Source: an uncultured Parabacteroides sp.
GTDB lineage: Bacteria > Bacteroidota > Bacteroidia > Bacteroidales > Tannerellaceae
Direction of reading: 5' to 3'
Length of the DNA stretch: 64,000 bases
Assembly (NCBI GenBank): GCA_949296075.1
Contig: CASFNG010000013.1
Coordinates: 60,956-124,955, forward strand
Positions within the stretch are counted from its first letter, which is position 1; each line of letters starts with the position of its first letter. Shown piece after piece: positions 32,739 through 41,035 of this stretch. Under the pieces are notes generated by a model. That model did not search any database and was not told where the DNA came from. It worked only from the letters and a program-made list of their open reading frames with translations. The translations under genes were made by a program, and so were the position numbers.

Positions 32739-34969
32739 CAGAAGCTTACGGATAGATGTGCCAATACGTTCGTGCCTGCCTGCGCCGCGTAACCGGTGTA
32801 GTTGGCCCGGTGATCGGGCGTGCCGATGTAGTTGCTCGAAGCCCAGCCGTTGTTCTCGTAGCGCTCGTTGAAGAGGTTATAGATCGTGCAACCGAGCGTG
32901 ATAGAGCGTGTATAGGGAAGCGAGAAGGTGTAGGCGAGGTCGAGATCGCTCACGAAGTAAGCGTCTAACCGATGCTCCTCGATGTCCATGTTGCTCATGT
33001 ATTGCTTGCCCACGTATTGCGAGCGGAGGGAGATCTCAAGCCCTCTCAGCGTATAACCGACGCGGCTGTTCACGATCAGGTCGGGTGAGAAGGCGATATG
33101 GGTCGTCCCGTGCTCGACCTTTACGCCGGGCAGCTCGTTCCACTCCTCGTCGTATCCGTAGAGCGTCTCCACGAAGTCGCGGATCCGGTTCCGGCTCAAG
33201 GTCGCGTTGAGTTCCCATGAAAGGCCGAAAGGCAGCTTGATGCCCGCCATCAGCTCGATCCCCATCCGGTAACTGTCGGGCACGTTGGCGGCGATCGCCT
33301 CGCCGATCTCGTTGAGCTCACCGGTCAGGATCAGCTGGTCCTTGTAGTCCATATAGTAGAGGTTCGCTCCCGCGTTCAGCCAGGAGTTGGCGTATGTATA
33401 GCCCAACTCGTAGTCGAATAACCGCTCCGCCGTGGGATGCTCGGTCAGCGGTCCGTCCGTATAATTGTTGCGGGTTGGCTCCTTATGTGCCACGCTGAAC
33501 GAGCCATACAGCCGATGCGCCCGGTTGATCTGCCAGGAAAGTCCGGCCTTGGGGTTGAAGAAGTCGAACTTCTCGTGAATATCGAGCCGCTGCAAGGCAT
33601 TGGTCGCCCCGTTCCACTTATCATTGCTGCCTTCGATTTTGTAATCGATGTGCCGGTATTGCAGATCCGCGTAGATATGGATCCCTTTCACCCATGAATA
33701 ATCGGCTTTTACGTAGATGTTCCCGTCTGTCTTGGCGCCATTATTCGTGTAATAACGTTGGTCCGGATCTAAGGATCCGAGATAATTCTTCACCCAAAGC
33801 ACCTGCCCGAAATGGTCGCCATCATACCGGTTCAAGGCACCTCCCGCGGAGGCCTCTAACCGTTCTCCCTTATAATTCAGGGAGAAGATTCCCCCTCCGA
33901 AGCGGTTATCCATCGCCTTCTTGCGGATGAGGTCGCTTTTCTTGACCAACTTACCCTCTTGCTCATAAGGGGAAAGCCCATATTCGATCAGTTTGCGCCC
34001 GGTCTTGTACTCCTTGTAATACCCGTCGCCTTTGGTGTAATGCAAGCCAATATTCAGGTTCCAAGGGCGGGAGAACTGGTGGTTGATCAGTAGCTGGTAA
34101 TTCTTTTGCGTGTAATTGTCCGTCTGATCCTCGTAGAAATGCTGTACTCCGTTCTCGTCGGTGTACATGAGCCCGCACGAGTTGTAACGCCTTCCGTACA
34201 GATCCATCTCCTCCCGGCTGGGATAGTTCCATGCATGATACGTGCGCTCCTTTCCGGCGAACGAGATCAGCTTGATGGAGGTGTTGTCATTATAATATCC
34301 CCCTTGGAGATAGTAGGAATTCAGATCCGCTGTCGCCCGGTCCAAGTAACCGTCCGTGCCGATGTTGGAGAGGCGCAGGTCGAGAGCCCAGTGGCCGTTA
34401 ATCAATCCCGTACCCGCTTTTACCGTCTCTTTATGCGTGTTGAAGGATCCGTACGAGCCGTCGAACCCGGCGTAGGGCTTGGTTGATAATTCTCCTGTCC
34501 GCATATTGATGCTCGCCCCGAACGCTCCGGCCCCGTTGGTGGAGGTACCCACGCCCCGTTGTACCTGTATATCTTTCACGGATGAGGCGAAATCCGGCAG
34601 GTTGACCCAGAATACGGTATGGCTTTCCGCGTCGTTGATGGGGATCCCGTTGGCGGTTACGTTAATACGAGTGCCATCGGTACCCCGGATGCGTAGGCTG
34701 GTATAGCCGATCCCCGCCCCGGCGTCGCTGGTCGTGATGGCGGAAGGAGTCATGCTCAGCAGGTAGGGGAGATCCTGTCCGTGATTTTGCTGTTTGAGTT
34801 GTTCTTTACTTACGTTGGTGAAGGCCACCGGTTGGGTGTGGGTCGCCCGGGTGGAGATGATCTGTACCTCATCTAAGTTGACAACCCGTAGGCTGTCTTG
34901 TTCCCTTGTCTGCGCGCTTGCGCAACATACTGCCGTCAATAGGCAGGAAACCATCGCTTGTCGCTTCAT
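32738..34969 (-). CDS. TonB-dependent outer-membrane receptor, probable thiamine uptake
   Basis: 743 residues with a signal peptide (MKRQAMVSCLLTAVCCASAQ). The plug domain (about 45-160) has VQIISTRA, PYLLSMTPSAITTSDAGAGIGYTSLRIRGTDGTRINVTANGIPIND. A 22-strand barrel follows, ending in HLSVSF. It is the first gene after the TPP riboswitch. In Bacteroidetes this gene order is known from comparative genomics as a thiamine transport operon. It lacks the carboxypeptidase-like extension of SusC proteins and no SusD partner is present. Energy would come from a TonB-ExbB-ExbD system; one is encoded just upstream at 35808-37804. Confidence 0.93.
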   Translation of the reverse strand: MKRQAMVSCLLTAVCCASAQTREQDSLRVVNLDEVQIISTRATHTQPVAFTNVSKEQLKQQNHGQDLPYLLSMTPSAITTSDAGAGIGYTSLRIRGTDGTRINVTANGIPINDAESHTVFWVNLPDFASSVKDIQVQRGVGTSTNGAGAFGASINMRTGELSTKPYAGFDGSYGSFNTHKETVKAGTGLINGHWALDLRLSNIGTDGYLDRATADLNSYYLQGGYYNDNTSIKLISFAGKERTYHAWNYPSREEMDLYGRRYNSCGLMYTDENGVQHFYEDQTDNYTQKNYQLLINHQFSRPWNLNIGLHYTKGDGYYKEYKTGRKLIEYGLSPYEQEGKLVKKSDLIRKKAMDNRFGGGIFSLNYKGERLEASAGGALNRYDGDHFGQVLWVKNYLGSLDPDQRYYTNNGAKTDGNIYVKADYSWVKGIHIYADLQYRHIDYKIEGSNDKWNGATNALQRLDIHEKFDFFNPKAGLSWQINRAHRLYGSFSVAHKEPTRNNYTDGPLTEHPTAERLFDYELGYTYANSWLNAGANLYYMDYKDQLILTGELNEIGEAIAANVPDSYRMGIELMAGIKLPFGLSWELNATLSRNRIRDFVETLYGYDEEWNELPGVKVEHGTTHIAFSPDLIVNSRVGYTLRGLEISLRSQYVGKQYMSNMDIEEHRLDAYFVSDLDLAYTFSLPYTRSITLGCTIYNLFNERYENNGWASSNYIGTPDHRANYTGYAAQAGTNVLAHLSVSF

Positions 34970-35011
34970 GTGTTCCTTTCTTTTTGTTTAGATCGTTATT
35001 TGGATTTATTC

Positions 35012-35030
35012 AGAAAAGGGGAACTTTTCT
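35012..35030 (-). promoter_or_regulatory. Hairpin after the TPP aptamer (possible expression platform)
   Basis: Minus strand AGAAAAG-TTCCC-CTTTTCT, between aptamer and start codon. No T-run follows, so ordinary termination is not evident; control of translation is an alternative. Confidence 0.4.
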
Positions 35031-35031
35031 T

Positions 35032-35110
35032 CTTTTTCCCTCCGCCGGCATTACCCGGATCAGGTTCATGGGTATGATCTCAGCCCGTCATATTAAGGCA
35101 CCCCTTTATC
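35032..35110 (-). promoter_or_regulatory. TPP riboswitch (THI element)
   Basis: On the minus strand the conserved thi-box pieces appear in order: GGGGTGCC, GGCTGAGATCATACCC, GAACCTGATCCGGGTAATGCC, then GGCGGAGGGAAAAAG. These match the TPP aptamer helices P1-P5. It sits in the 5' leader of the TonB receptor-pnuT-thiamine pyrophosphokinase operon, which should be repressed when TPP is abundant. Confidence 0.97.
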
Positions 35111-35121
35111 GAATTCGGGTG

Positions 35122-35152
35122 CGAAAGTAGGTCTTTTCGGCGAAAGTCGCAA
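35122..35152 (-). promoter_or_regulatory. Promoter of the thiamine uptake operon
   Basis: Minus strand TTG (35152-35150), 20-base spacer, TACTTTCG (35129-35122). Transcription would begin a few bases before the TPP aptamer. Confidence 0.7.
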
Positions 35153-35252
35153 GATTGTTGGTGAAGTTTTCCTCATTCCCGATGGCATGGGGCTATAAAA
35201 AAGGGGGAAAAGAACTCGTCCTTTCCCCCTTTCGCTATGTCGTCTTGAGCTA

Positions 35253-35798
35253 TTATAGCAATAATCCGGCAGCTACCTCCTCGGCTACGGCATCCCCTTT
35301 CAGTGCGGCTACCAATGCCAGTCCGAAGTTGAATACCAATCCGGGGCCTTTTCCTGTGATCACGTGGCCGTCAACCTCTACAGCCTCGCCGGTTACGGTG
35401 GCGCCGATCAGCTTCGGCTCGAAGCCCGGGTAGCAAGTTGCCCTGCGTCCCTTCAGTAGACCTAAGCCGCCTAACACCATCGGTGCCGCGCAGATGGCTG
35501 CCACGATCTTATTGTTCTTATACTGCTCGATCAAACGTTCCTTCAGCGGTTCGCACTCGTTGAGGTTGCTGCTTCCCGGCATTCCCCCAGGCAAGATCAG
35601 GGCATCCACGTCTGAAAAGTCGATCTCGCTGAAAAGAGCGTCAGCCATATACTCCATATGATGCGCGCCGACGACCTTCCGCTCGTTCGTGATGGAGACG
35701 GTTTTCACGCCAATACCTCCGCGACGCAAGACGTCAACGGTTCCTGTGGCTTCCATTTCCTCGAAGCCGTTCGCTAAGAATACGATCGCTTTTTTCAT
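35253..35798 (-). CDS. DJ-1/PfpI family protein
   Basis: 181 residues, close to YajL/ThiJ and human DJ-1. The nucleophile Cys103 is in AAICAAPMVLG, with the partner acidic residue in GFEEMEATG (residues 11-19). Members act as redox-sensitive chaperones or glyoxalases. It is cytoplasmic. It is 9 bases after the TonB-like gene on the same strand and so probably part of the exbB-exbD-tonB transcript. Confidence 0.93.
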   Translation of the reverse strand: MKKAIVFLANGFEEMEATGTVDVLRRGGIGVKTVSITNERKVVGAHHMEYMADALFSEIDFSDVDALILPGGMPGSSNLNECEPLKERLIEQYKNNKIVAAICAAPMVLGGLGLLKGRRATCYPGFEPKLIGATVTGEAVEVDGHVITGKGPGLVFNFGLALVAALKGDAVAEEVAAGLLL

Positions 35799-35807
35799 AA
35801 GAATCAG

Positions 35808-36671
35808 TTATTTAAATTTGTACATATAGGTGATCGTCCCACTTTGGTTGTTCGCTCCGCTAATGCTATTGAATTTCGCTCTTCGGGCAGCCTCAAGCGC
35901 GCTCTTTCGCATGGAGGCGTTGTCGATATTCGTCCCTCGTCCTACCTCGGCGAATATGACGTTCCCTTTCGGGTCGACGGTGATGTTGATCACGATACGC
36001 CCCTCCTCCTGGATCGTATATGCGGGTCTCGGGAGTCCTCCGGCTCCGATTGATCGCCCGTTCAAGTTGAACGATCCGTAGCCTCCTACGCCCTCGTTCT
36101 CCCCATGATCCGAATTGCCGAACGGACTGCCTTGGTTGCCGGTGCCATTTGCCGCGTCACCTTGGCTGTTTCCTTCGGCGCTACCCATGCCAAAAGCGCC
36201 GGCCACCTTGTTCCGGATAGCCTGCTCTTTTTTGCGACGCTCCTCGGCGATCCGTTTTTTCTCGGCCTCTTCCTTGTGGATCCGTTCTTTCTCCTCTTCC
36301 TCCTTGCGCCGTTTCTCGGCCTCTTCTCGCTTACGCTTCTCCTCTTCTTTTTTCTTTTTCGTTTCTTCGATGGAGACGCTTTCCTCCAAGTCTTGCGTGA
36401 TCAGTTCCTGTTTAGGCGTTTGAGGCTGAGGCTCCGGGGCAGGTGGCGGAGGAGTTGTCGTCTCCTGGGGTGGCTCTTGCCCGGTATATCTGGGCTCAAA
36501 CTGACCAGCCGCCGCGTCGATGTTCCCGAAGTTGACGAGTACGCCCCCGTCTTCTTCCGGGACCTCGCTCTTCAGTACGGTGAACCAAAGTATCAACAGA
36601 ATGGCTCCGTGGAAAACCACGGTACCAATCAAGCTGTATATGTCATCCTTGTTCAGTCTCATAATTGTCAT
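35808..36671 (-). CDS. TonB/TolA-like energy transducer
   Basis: 287 residues: N-terminal membrane anchor (about 13-33), Pro-rich segment with PPPPAPEPQPQ (about 75-88), a long charged coiled coil of E/K/R (about 100-158), a Gly/Asn-rich linker and a C-terminal TonB-type domain ending NQSGTITYMYKFK. The coiled coil resembles TolA, while the C-terminal VDPKGNVIFAEV resembles TonB. The start ATGA overlaps the exbD stop by four bases. Together with ExbB and ExbD it forms the proton-motive-force coupling complex for outer-membrane receptors. Confidence 0.88.
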   Translation of the reverse strand: MTIMRLNKDDIYSLIGTVVFHGAILLILWFTVLKSEVPEEDGGVLVNFGNIDAAAGQFEPRYTGQEPPQETTTPPPPAPEPQPQTPKQELITQDLEESVSIEETKKKKEEEKRKREEAEKRRKEEEEKERIHKEEAEKKRIAEERRKKEQAIRNKVAGAFGMGSAEGNSQGDAANGTGNQGSPFGNSDHGENEGVGGYGSFNLNGRSIGAGGLPRPAYTIQEEGRIVINITVDPKGNVIFAEVGRGTNIDNASMRKSALEAARRAKFNSISGANNQSGTITYMYKFK

Positions 36672-37078
36672 TTCTGCGGACGAGTGGCGAGAACCATCTT
36701 GAATTTATTCTCGTTCGCTATGTTCAGTATCTTCACGATCTCCTTATAAGGGACAGTCTCGTCGGCATATAGGGCGACGAACATCTCCGGCTCTTTTGCG
36801 TAGCTTTCCTGCAAGAACGGCGTGATCTCATCGAATGATACCTGTACCTCCTTTTGTTTCCCGAACGCTACGTAATAATTCAGGTTCGCGTCGATCGTCA
36901 CCCGGGTAAGCGGTTTCGCCGCTGTCTGCTTTTGCGCTTGTGGTAACGTGACCTTGATGGCGTTGGGAATCACCACGGTCGAGGTTACCATGAAGAAGAT
37001 CAGCAGCAGGAATATGACGTCCGTCATGGACGCCATGCTGAACGCTTCGTTTACTTTTGTCCTTCTCTTTAAAGCCAT
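36668..37078 (-). CDS. exbD: ExbD/TolR biopolymer transport protein
   Basis: 136 residues with one N-terminal membrane helix (about 15-37), MTDVIFLLLIFFMVTSTVV, containing the conserved Asp at its start, followed by a periplasmic domain. It is the rotor/coupling partner of ExbB. It is 15 bases after the exbB stop and overlaps the tonB-like start. Confidence 0.93.
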   Translation of the reverse strand: MALKRRTKVNEAFSMASMTDVIFLLLIFFMVTSTVVIPNAIKVTLPQAQKQTAAKPLTRVTIDANLNYYVAFGKQKEVQVSFDEITPFLQESYAKEPEMFVALYADETVPYKEIVKILNIANENKFKMVLATRPQK

Positions 37079-37093
37079 AGTGATCTCGTGAGC

Positions 37094-37804
37094 TTAATTC
37101 GCCGGCTCGTTTAACAGGTCCATAAATTCCATCGTGCGTGCCTCCATCTTGTTCACCACGTTATCTACTTGAGACACTAAGTAATTGTAAGCGAACAAGG
37201 TGATAATACCCACGACCAAGCCGCCTACCGTAGTAACCAATGCCTCGTATATGCCACCGGATAACAGCGATACATCGACGTTTGTTCCGGCATTGGCCAT
37301 ATCGAAGAAGGCCCGTACCATACCTGTCACCGTTCCCAAAAAGCCGAGCATAGGAGCTCCCGCGGCGGTTGTCGCGATCAAGGGGAAACCTTTCTCTAAC
37401 TTGGCGACCTCTAGGTTACCTACATTCTCGATAGCCACCAGTACGTCGTTCATCGGGCGACCCAACCGGGAGATCCCTTTCTCGATCATGCGGGCGGCCG
37501 GCGTGTTGGTGGATCGGCATAAGTTCAAGGCCGAATCCACTTTTCCCTCATGGATATAATCCTTGATGCGGTTCATGAAATTCTCGTCTTCTTTCCCGGC
37601 CCGGCGAATGACAATCAGCCGTTGCACGAAAATATAGATAGCCATCAGGGAAAGCAGGAGCAAGACGACCATGATCCAGCCACCCTTAAACGCTAAGTCA
37701 ATCACGTTGATTTCTGCTTCCGTCGGGACGGTAACCGCCGTCAGGTCAGGCATTTGCTCTGCCGCCTGCTCTCCCGCGGCTTGAAGTGAAAGTAAAATAC
37801 TCAT
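37094..37804 (-). CDS. exbB: ExbB/TolQ (MotA-like) proton channel protein
   Basis: 236 residues with three membrane helices: about 40-62, then PLIATTAAGAPMLGFLGTVTGMVRAF and GIYEALVTTVGGLVVGIITLFAYNYLV. These are the hallmarks of the MotA/TolQ/ExbB family. It is the first gene of the exbB-exbD-tonB group and is 24 bases after pdxJ on the same strand. Confidence 0.94.
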   Translation of the reverse strand: MSILLSLQAAGEQAAEQMPDLTAVTVPTEAEINVIDLAFKGGWIMVVLLLLSLMAIYIFVQRLIVIRRAGKEDENFMNRIKDYIHEGKVDSALNLCRSTNTPAARMIEKGISRLGRPMNDVLVAIENVGNLEVAKLEKGFPLIATTAAGAPMLGFLGTVTGMVRAFFDMANAGTNVDVSLLSGGIYEALVTTVGGLVVGIITLFAYNYLVSQVDNVVNKMEARTMEFMDLLNEPAN

Positions 37805-37828
37805 TGTTTGATGTAGTTAATTATGTTT

Positions 37829-38554
37829 TCAGATAGATTGATTATTCAAGCAGGCCCGATAAAGGGCGATGGTCTCTTGCAACCCGTGGTAAAGTGCGTC
37901 GCAAATCAAGGCATGGCCGATAGAGACCTCCTCTAACCAAGGGATACTTTTGCTGAAGAACGCCAGGTTCTCCAAGCTGAGGTCGTGGCCGGCGTTGACC
38001 CCTAAGCCTAAGTTCTTCGCCAACTGTGCCGCCTCAATGAACGGAGCCACCGCCTTCTCGCGATCCTCCGGGTACATGGTGGCGTAAGGCTCCGTATAAA
38101 GCTCCACGCGATCCGTCCCGGTCTTGGCCGCCAGCTCGATGTTGGCGAGATCGGTCCCTACGAAGATCGAGGTGCGGATACCTTGCGATGTAAAGGTGTC
38201 CACCAATTCGCAAAGGAAGTCGAAGTTCGCTTTCACGTCCCATCCCGCGTTCGAGGTGATGGCGTCAGGAGCGTCGGGAACCAAGGTCACCTGTGTAGGC
38301 TTTACCTTGGATACCAAGTCGATAAACTTGTCGGACGGATAGCCCTCGATGTTGAATTCCGTCCGGATCAGCGGCTTAAGCCCGTAAACGTCGCTATAAC
38401 GGATATGGCGCTCGTCCGGGCGCGGATGAACCGTGATGCCTTGCGCGCCGAACGCCTCGCAGTCTTGCGCCACCTTGAGCACGTCCGGCACATTGCCACC
38501 CCTTGCGTTTCGGATGGTGGCGACCTTGTTAATGTTTACGCTTAAATTAGTCAT
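37829..38554 (-). CDS. pdxJ: Pyridoxine 5'-phosphate synthase
   Basis: Condenses 1-deoxyxylulose 5-phosphate with aminoacetone 3-phosphate in vitamin B6 synthesis. 241 residues, normal length. Motifs: [17 protein letters not shown] at the N terminus, [13 protein letters not shown] (catalytic loop) and [13 protein letters not shown] near the phosphate site. A -7 element TAAATTTG lies at 38604-38611 on the minus strand. It is divergent from the CBS gene and leads into exbB-exbD. Confidence 0.96.
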   Translation of the reverse strand: MTNLSVNINKVATIRNARGGNVPDVLKVAQDCEAFGAQGITVHPRPDERHIRYSDVYGLKPLIRTEFNIEGYPSDKFIDLVSKVKPTQVTLVPDAPDAITSNAGWDVKANFDFLCELVDTFTSQGIRTSIFVGTDLANIELAAKTGTDRVELYTEPYATMYPEDREKAVAPFIEAAQLAKNLGLGVNAGHDLSLENLAFFSKSIPWLEEVSIGHALICDALYHGLQETIALYRACLNNQSI

Positions 38555-38582
38555 CGTATATCGTATATCTTTTTTCTTTCAC

Positions 38583-38590
38583 TACTTTTG
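38583..38590 (+). promoter_or_regulatory. -7 element of the CBS-nadK transcript
   Basis: TACTTTTG, an exact TAnnTTTG match, 47 bases before the ATG at 38638. The minus-strand pdxJ -7 element at 38604-38611 lies close by, so the two promoters are back to back. Confidence 0.55.
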
Positions 38591-38637
38591 CAAAAAGTAT
38601 CGGCAAATTTAGCAGGAATTAGGGAATTAACAGAATA

Positions 38638-39297
38638 ATGTTAGTGAAAGATTTCATAACACGGGAAATTCCGGTGTTAAAAAATTTTGACACGGTTGAG
38701 TACGCTTTAAACCTGATGGAAGATTTCAAGCTGAGGCATCTCCCGCTCTTGAACGATAACGCGTATCTCTGTTTGGTGTCGGAGAAGGATCTGCTGGCTA
38801 TGCCCAACGTATCCGCCACGATAGGGGAGCCGGTCTTGTTCGCCCCCGCTATCCCGGAGTACGGTCATCTGCATCAGGCATTGGCGATGATTACCCGTTA
38901 TGGCTTGAGCCTGCTTCCCGTGGTTGGGGAGGATGGAGCCTATCGGGGTGCCATTACCCGGGATAGGTTGGTCGATCTCCTCTCCGAGTTGTGCAACGCG
39001 GAGGCGGCTGGAAGCGTGATCGTATTAGAGATGATGCCGCAGGACTATTCGCTGACTGACATCGCCCGCCTCGTGGAATCCAACAACGCGCATGTGCTTA
39101 ATTTGCTGTCGCGGCAGGACAAGGAGACCGGACGCCTGCTCGTTACCCTGAAGATCGACTTGGAGGATGCCTCTCCCGTGATCCGGAGTTTCGAGCGGTT
39201 CAATTATACGGTGCTTTACCATTTCATGGAGACGGGGACGGTAGACGATCAGCTGCGCCAACGCATGGATGAGTTGTTATATTATATGAATATGTAA
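38638..39297 (+). CDS. CBS-domain protein with C-terminal ACT-like region
   Basis: 219 residues. Two CBS motifs (about 1-60 and 70-125): VKDFITREIPVLKNFDTVEYAL and GLSLLPVVGEDGAYRGAITRD. The C-terminal 85 residues have a beta-alpha-beta pattern like ACT domains (DIARLVESNNAHVLNL). CBS pairs bind adenine nucleotides or S-adenosylmethionine, so a nucleotide-sensing role fits, but no target is known. nadK follows 17 bases later. Confidence 0.85.
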   Translation: MLVKDFITREIPVLKNFDTVEYALNLMEDFKLRHLPLLNDNAYLCLVSEKDLLAMPNVSATIGEPVLFAPAIPEYGHLHQALAMITRYGLSLLPVVGEDGAYRGAITRDRLVDLLSELCNAEAAGSVIVLEMMPQDYSLTDIARLVESNNAHVLNLLSRQDKETGRLLVTLKIDLEDASPVIRSFERFNYTVLYHFMETGTVDDQLRQRMDELLYYMNM

Positions 39298-39314
39298 AGA
39301 GAGCAAGATACGGG

Positions 39315-40190
39315 ATGAGAGTAGGAATATTTGGGAGTGAATACCAGGTGGAGCGGCAAAGCTTGATCAAGCGGCTGTTCGAGGAGTTGAGGATACGGGA
39401 AGCCGAGGTTTACGTGGATCGTTCGTTTTATACGTTCCTGACGGATGCCTTGGACTTTGAGCCTAATATCCAAGGAGTGTTGGAGGGGGATGAGTTCGAT
39501 CTCGATCTTGCCCTCAGCGTAGGGGGCGACGGTACGTTCCTGCGTACGGCGGCCCGGGTGAACCGACAGGCCATCCCGATCCTGGGGATCAATACGGGGA
39601 GATTGGGATTCCTCGCGGATGTAGGCGCCGGAGAGCTGAATGACACGCTCGACGAGATCTTCAAGAACTATTACAAGGTAGAGGAGCGTACCTTGCTTCG
39701 CTTGCATACGAAAGACCGGGCGTATAGGGGATATAACTATGCGTTGAACGAGATCGCCGTCTTGAAGCGCGACAGCTCGTCGATGATCATGATACATACC
39801 TTCTTGAACGAGGAATACCTTACCTCATACCAGGCCGATGGCTTGGTGGTCGCCACGCCTACCGGTTCCACTGCCTACTCCATGAGCGTGAACGGGCCTA
39901 TCATCGTCCCGCAGAGCAATAACATCGTCTTGAGCCCCGTCGCCCCGCATTCCTTGAACGTGCGCCCCTTGGTGATCCCGGATTCCGATGTCATCACGCT
40001 TCGGGTGGAGAGCCGGAACAAATACTTCCTGATCTCCCTTGACGGGCGATCGGAGATCTTCCCCGCCGGTATCGAGCTGAATATAAGCAAGGCCGATTAT
40101 ACTACCCGGGTAGTCAAGCGATATAACCACACTTTCTACCAGACCTTGCGCGAGAAGTTGATGTGGGGCGCGGATATTCGCATGAAATAA
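39315..40190 (+). CDS. nadK: NAD kinase
   Basis: Phosphorylates NAD to NADP. 291 residues. The catalytic GGDGT motif is in ALSVGGDGTFLRTAARV, the NE motif in ALNEIAVL, and the Gly-rich loop in ADGLVVATPTGSTAYSMSVNGP. It is co-oriented with and 17 bases after the CBS gene. It is followed by a near-perfect palindrome at 40236-40256. Confidence 0.97.
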   Translation: MRVGIFGSEYQVERQSLIKRLFEELRIREAEVYVDRSFYTFLTDALDFEPNIQGVLEGDEFDLDLALSVGGDGTFLRTAARVNRQAIPILGINTGRLGFLADVGAGELNDTLDEIFKNYYKVEERTLLRLHTKDRAYRGYNYALNEIAVLKRDSSSMIMIHTFLNEEYLTSYQADGLVVATPTGSTAYSMSVNGPIIVPQSNNIVLSPVAPHSLNVRPLVIPDSDVITLRVESRNKYFLISLDGRSEIFPAGIELNISKADYTTRVVKRYNHTFYQTLREKLMWGADIRMK

Positions 40191-40235
40191 CCATTCCTTA
40201 TCTTTTCTTTCCCGGATGATTGACGGGATACCTTG

Positions 40236-40256
40236 TCCGGCTCTTCAAGAGCCGGA
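40236..40256. terminator. Near-perfect palindrome after nadK
   Basis: TCCGGCTCTT-C-AAGAGCCGGA. A likely transcript-end hairpin, although the T-run is missing. Confidence 0.5.
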
Positions 40257-40268
40257 TGGTTCGTCTTG

Positions 40269-40325
40269 TCCCGAAGTGCCGGGAAGCTGGTCAACTTTTC
40301 GGGGAAAGCAGGCCGCCTTTTTCTG
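40269..40325. repeat. Intergenic palindromic repeat, copy B
   Basis: Contains CCGGGAAGCTGGTCAACTTT followed by GGGGAAAGCAGGCCGCCTTT. The reverse complement of the first part shares GAAAAGTTGACC with copy A at 7965, and the second part resembles copy D at 31403. Confidence 0.5.
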
Positions 40326-40362
40326 ATTTGTTGGGGAATGTTTGGATAAATGTAGATTTGGT

Positions 40363-40395
40363 TTTTGGTAGTTATTATTTTTTCCGGTACTTTCG
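40363..40395 (+). promoter_or_regulatory. Promoter of the tetR-fabH-fabG operon
   Basis: TTTTG (40363-40367), 20-base spacer, TACTTTCG (40388-40395), leader of about 14-30 bases to the possible start codons 40414, 40426 and 40432. Confidence 0.65.
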
Positions 40396-40413
40396 CGCAC
40401 AGTTTTCATTAAA

Positions 40414-41019
40414 ATGTGCAATGCGATGTCGATGACGGTTTCCAAGACGCGAGAAATGTTAGTGGATGTGGCCAGGCAATTATTTGCCCGTATGGGGGTT
40501 GACAACACGACCATGAACGACATCGCCCAGGCTTCCCGGAAGGGGAGGCGCACGCTATACACCTATTTCAAGAACAAGAACGAGATCTATTTAGCGGTGG
40601 TGGAGTCGGAGCTGGATCAGCTGCACCGGACGCTGTTGGACGTGGCGGAGAAGGATCTCCCCGCTGACGAGAAGTTGATGACCTTCATCTATACCCGTCT
40701 GGACGCCGTGAAGGCATTGGTGTTCCGTAACGGGACGCTGAGGGCCACCTTTTTCCGTGATATATGGAGAGTGGAGAAGGTGCGCAAGGGATTTGACCAG
40801 CGAGAGGTGGAGATCATCAAGGGGATCTTGGACGATGGGGTGAGGGAAGGCGTGTTCAGCATGCCTGACACCGACATCACGGCCTTGGTGCTCCATTACG
40901 CGCTGAAAGGCTTGGAGGTACCTTATATCCGCGGGATCATGGGCGACCAGATCAGCCAGCGGATCAAGCGCCGGGATAATGTGATGAATTTGATATACAA
41001 TGGTATAAAGATAAAATAA
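40414..41019 (+). CDS. TetR-family transcriptional regulator
   Basis: 201 residues (starts at 40426 or 40432 are also possible and lose only four or six residues). N-terminal HTH: LFARMGVDNTTMNDIAQASRKGRRTLYTYFKNKNEIY (about 22-58). The C-terminal domain is the variable ligand-binding part. It is the first gene of a run with a fabH-like gene (16 bases on), fabG and a pseudouridine synthase, so it probably controls these and itself in response to an acyl compound (inference). Confidence 0.93.
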   Translation: MCNAMSMTVSKTREMLVDVARQLFARMGVDNTTMNDIAQASRKGRRTLYTYFKNKNEIYLAVVESELDQLHRTLLDVAEKDLPADEKLMTFIYTRLDAVKALVFRNGTLRATFFRDIWRVEKVRKGFDQREVEIIKGILDDGVREGVFSMPDTDITALVLHYALKGLEVPYIRGIMGDQISQRIKRRDNVMNLIYNGIKIK

Positions 41020-41035
41020 TCAAACGACACGAAGG

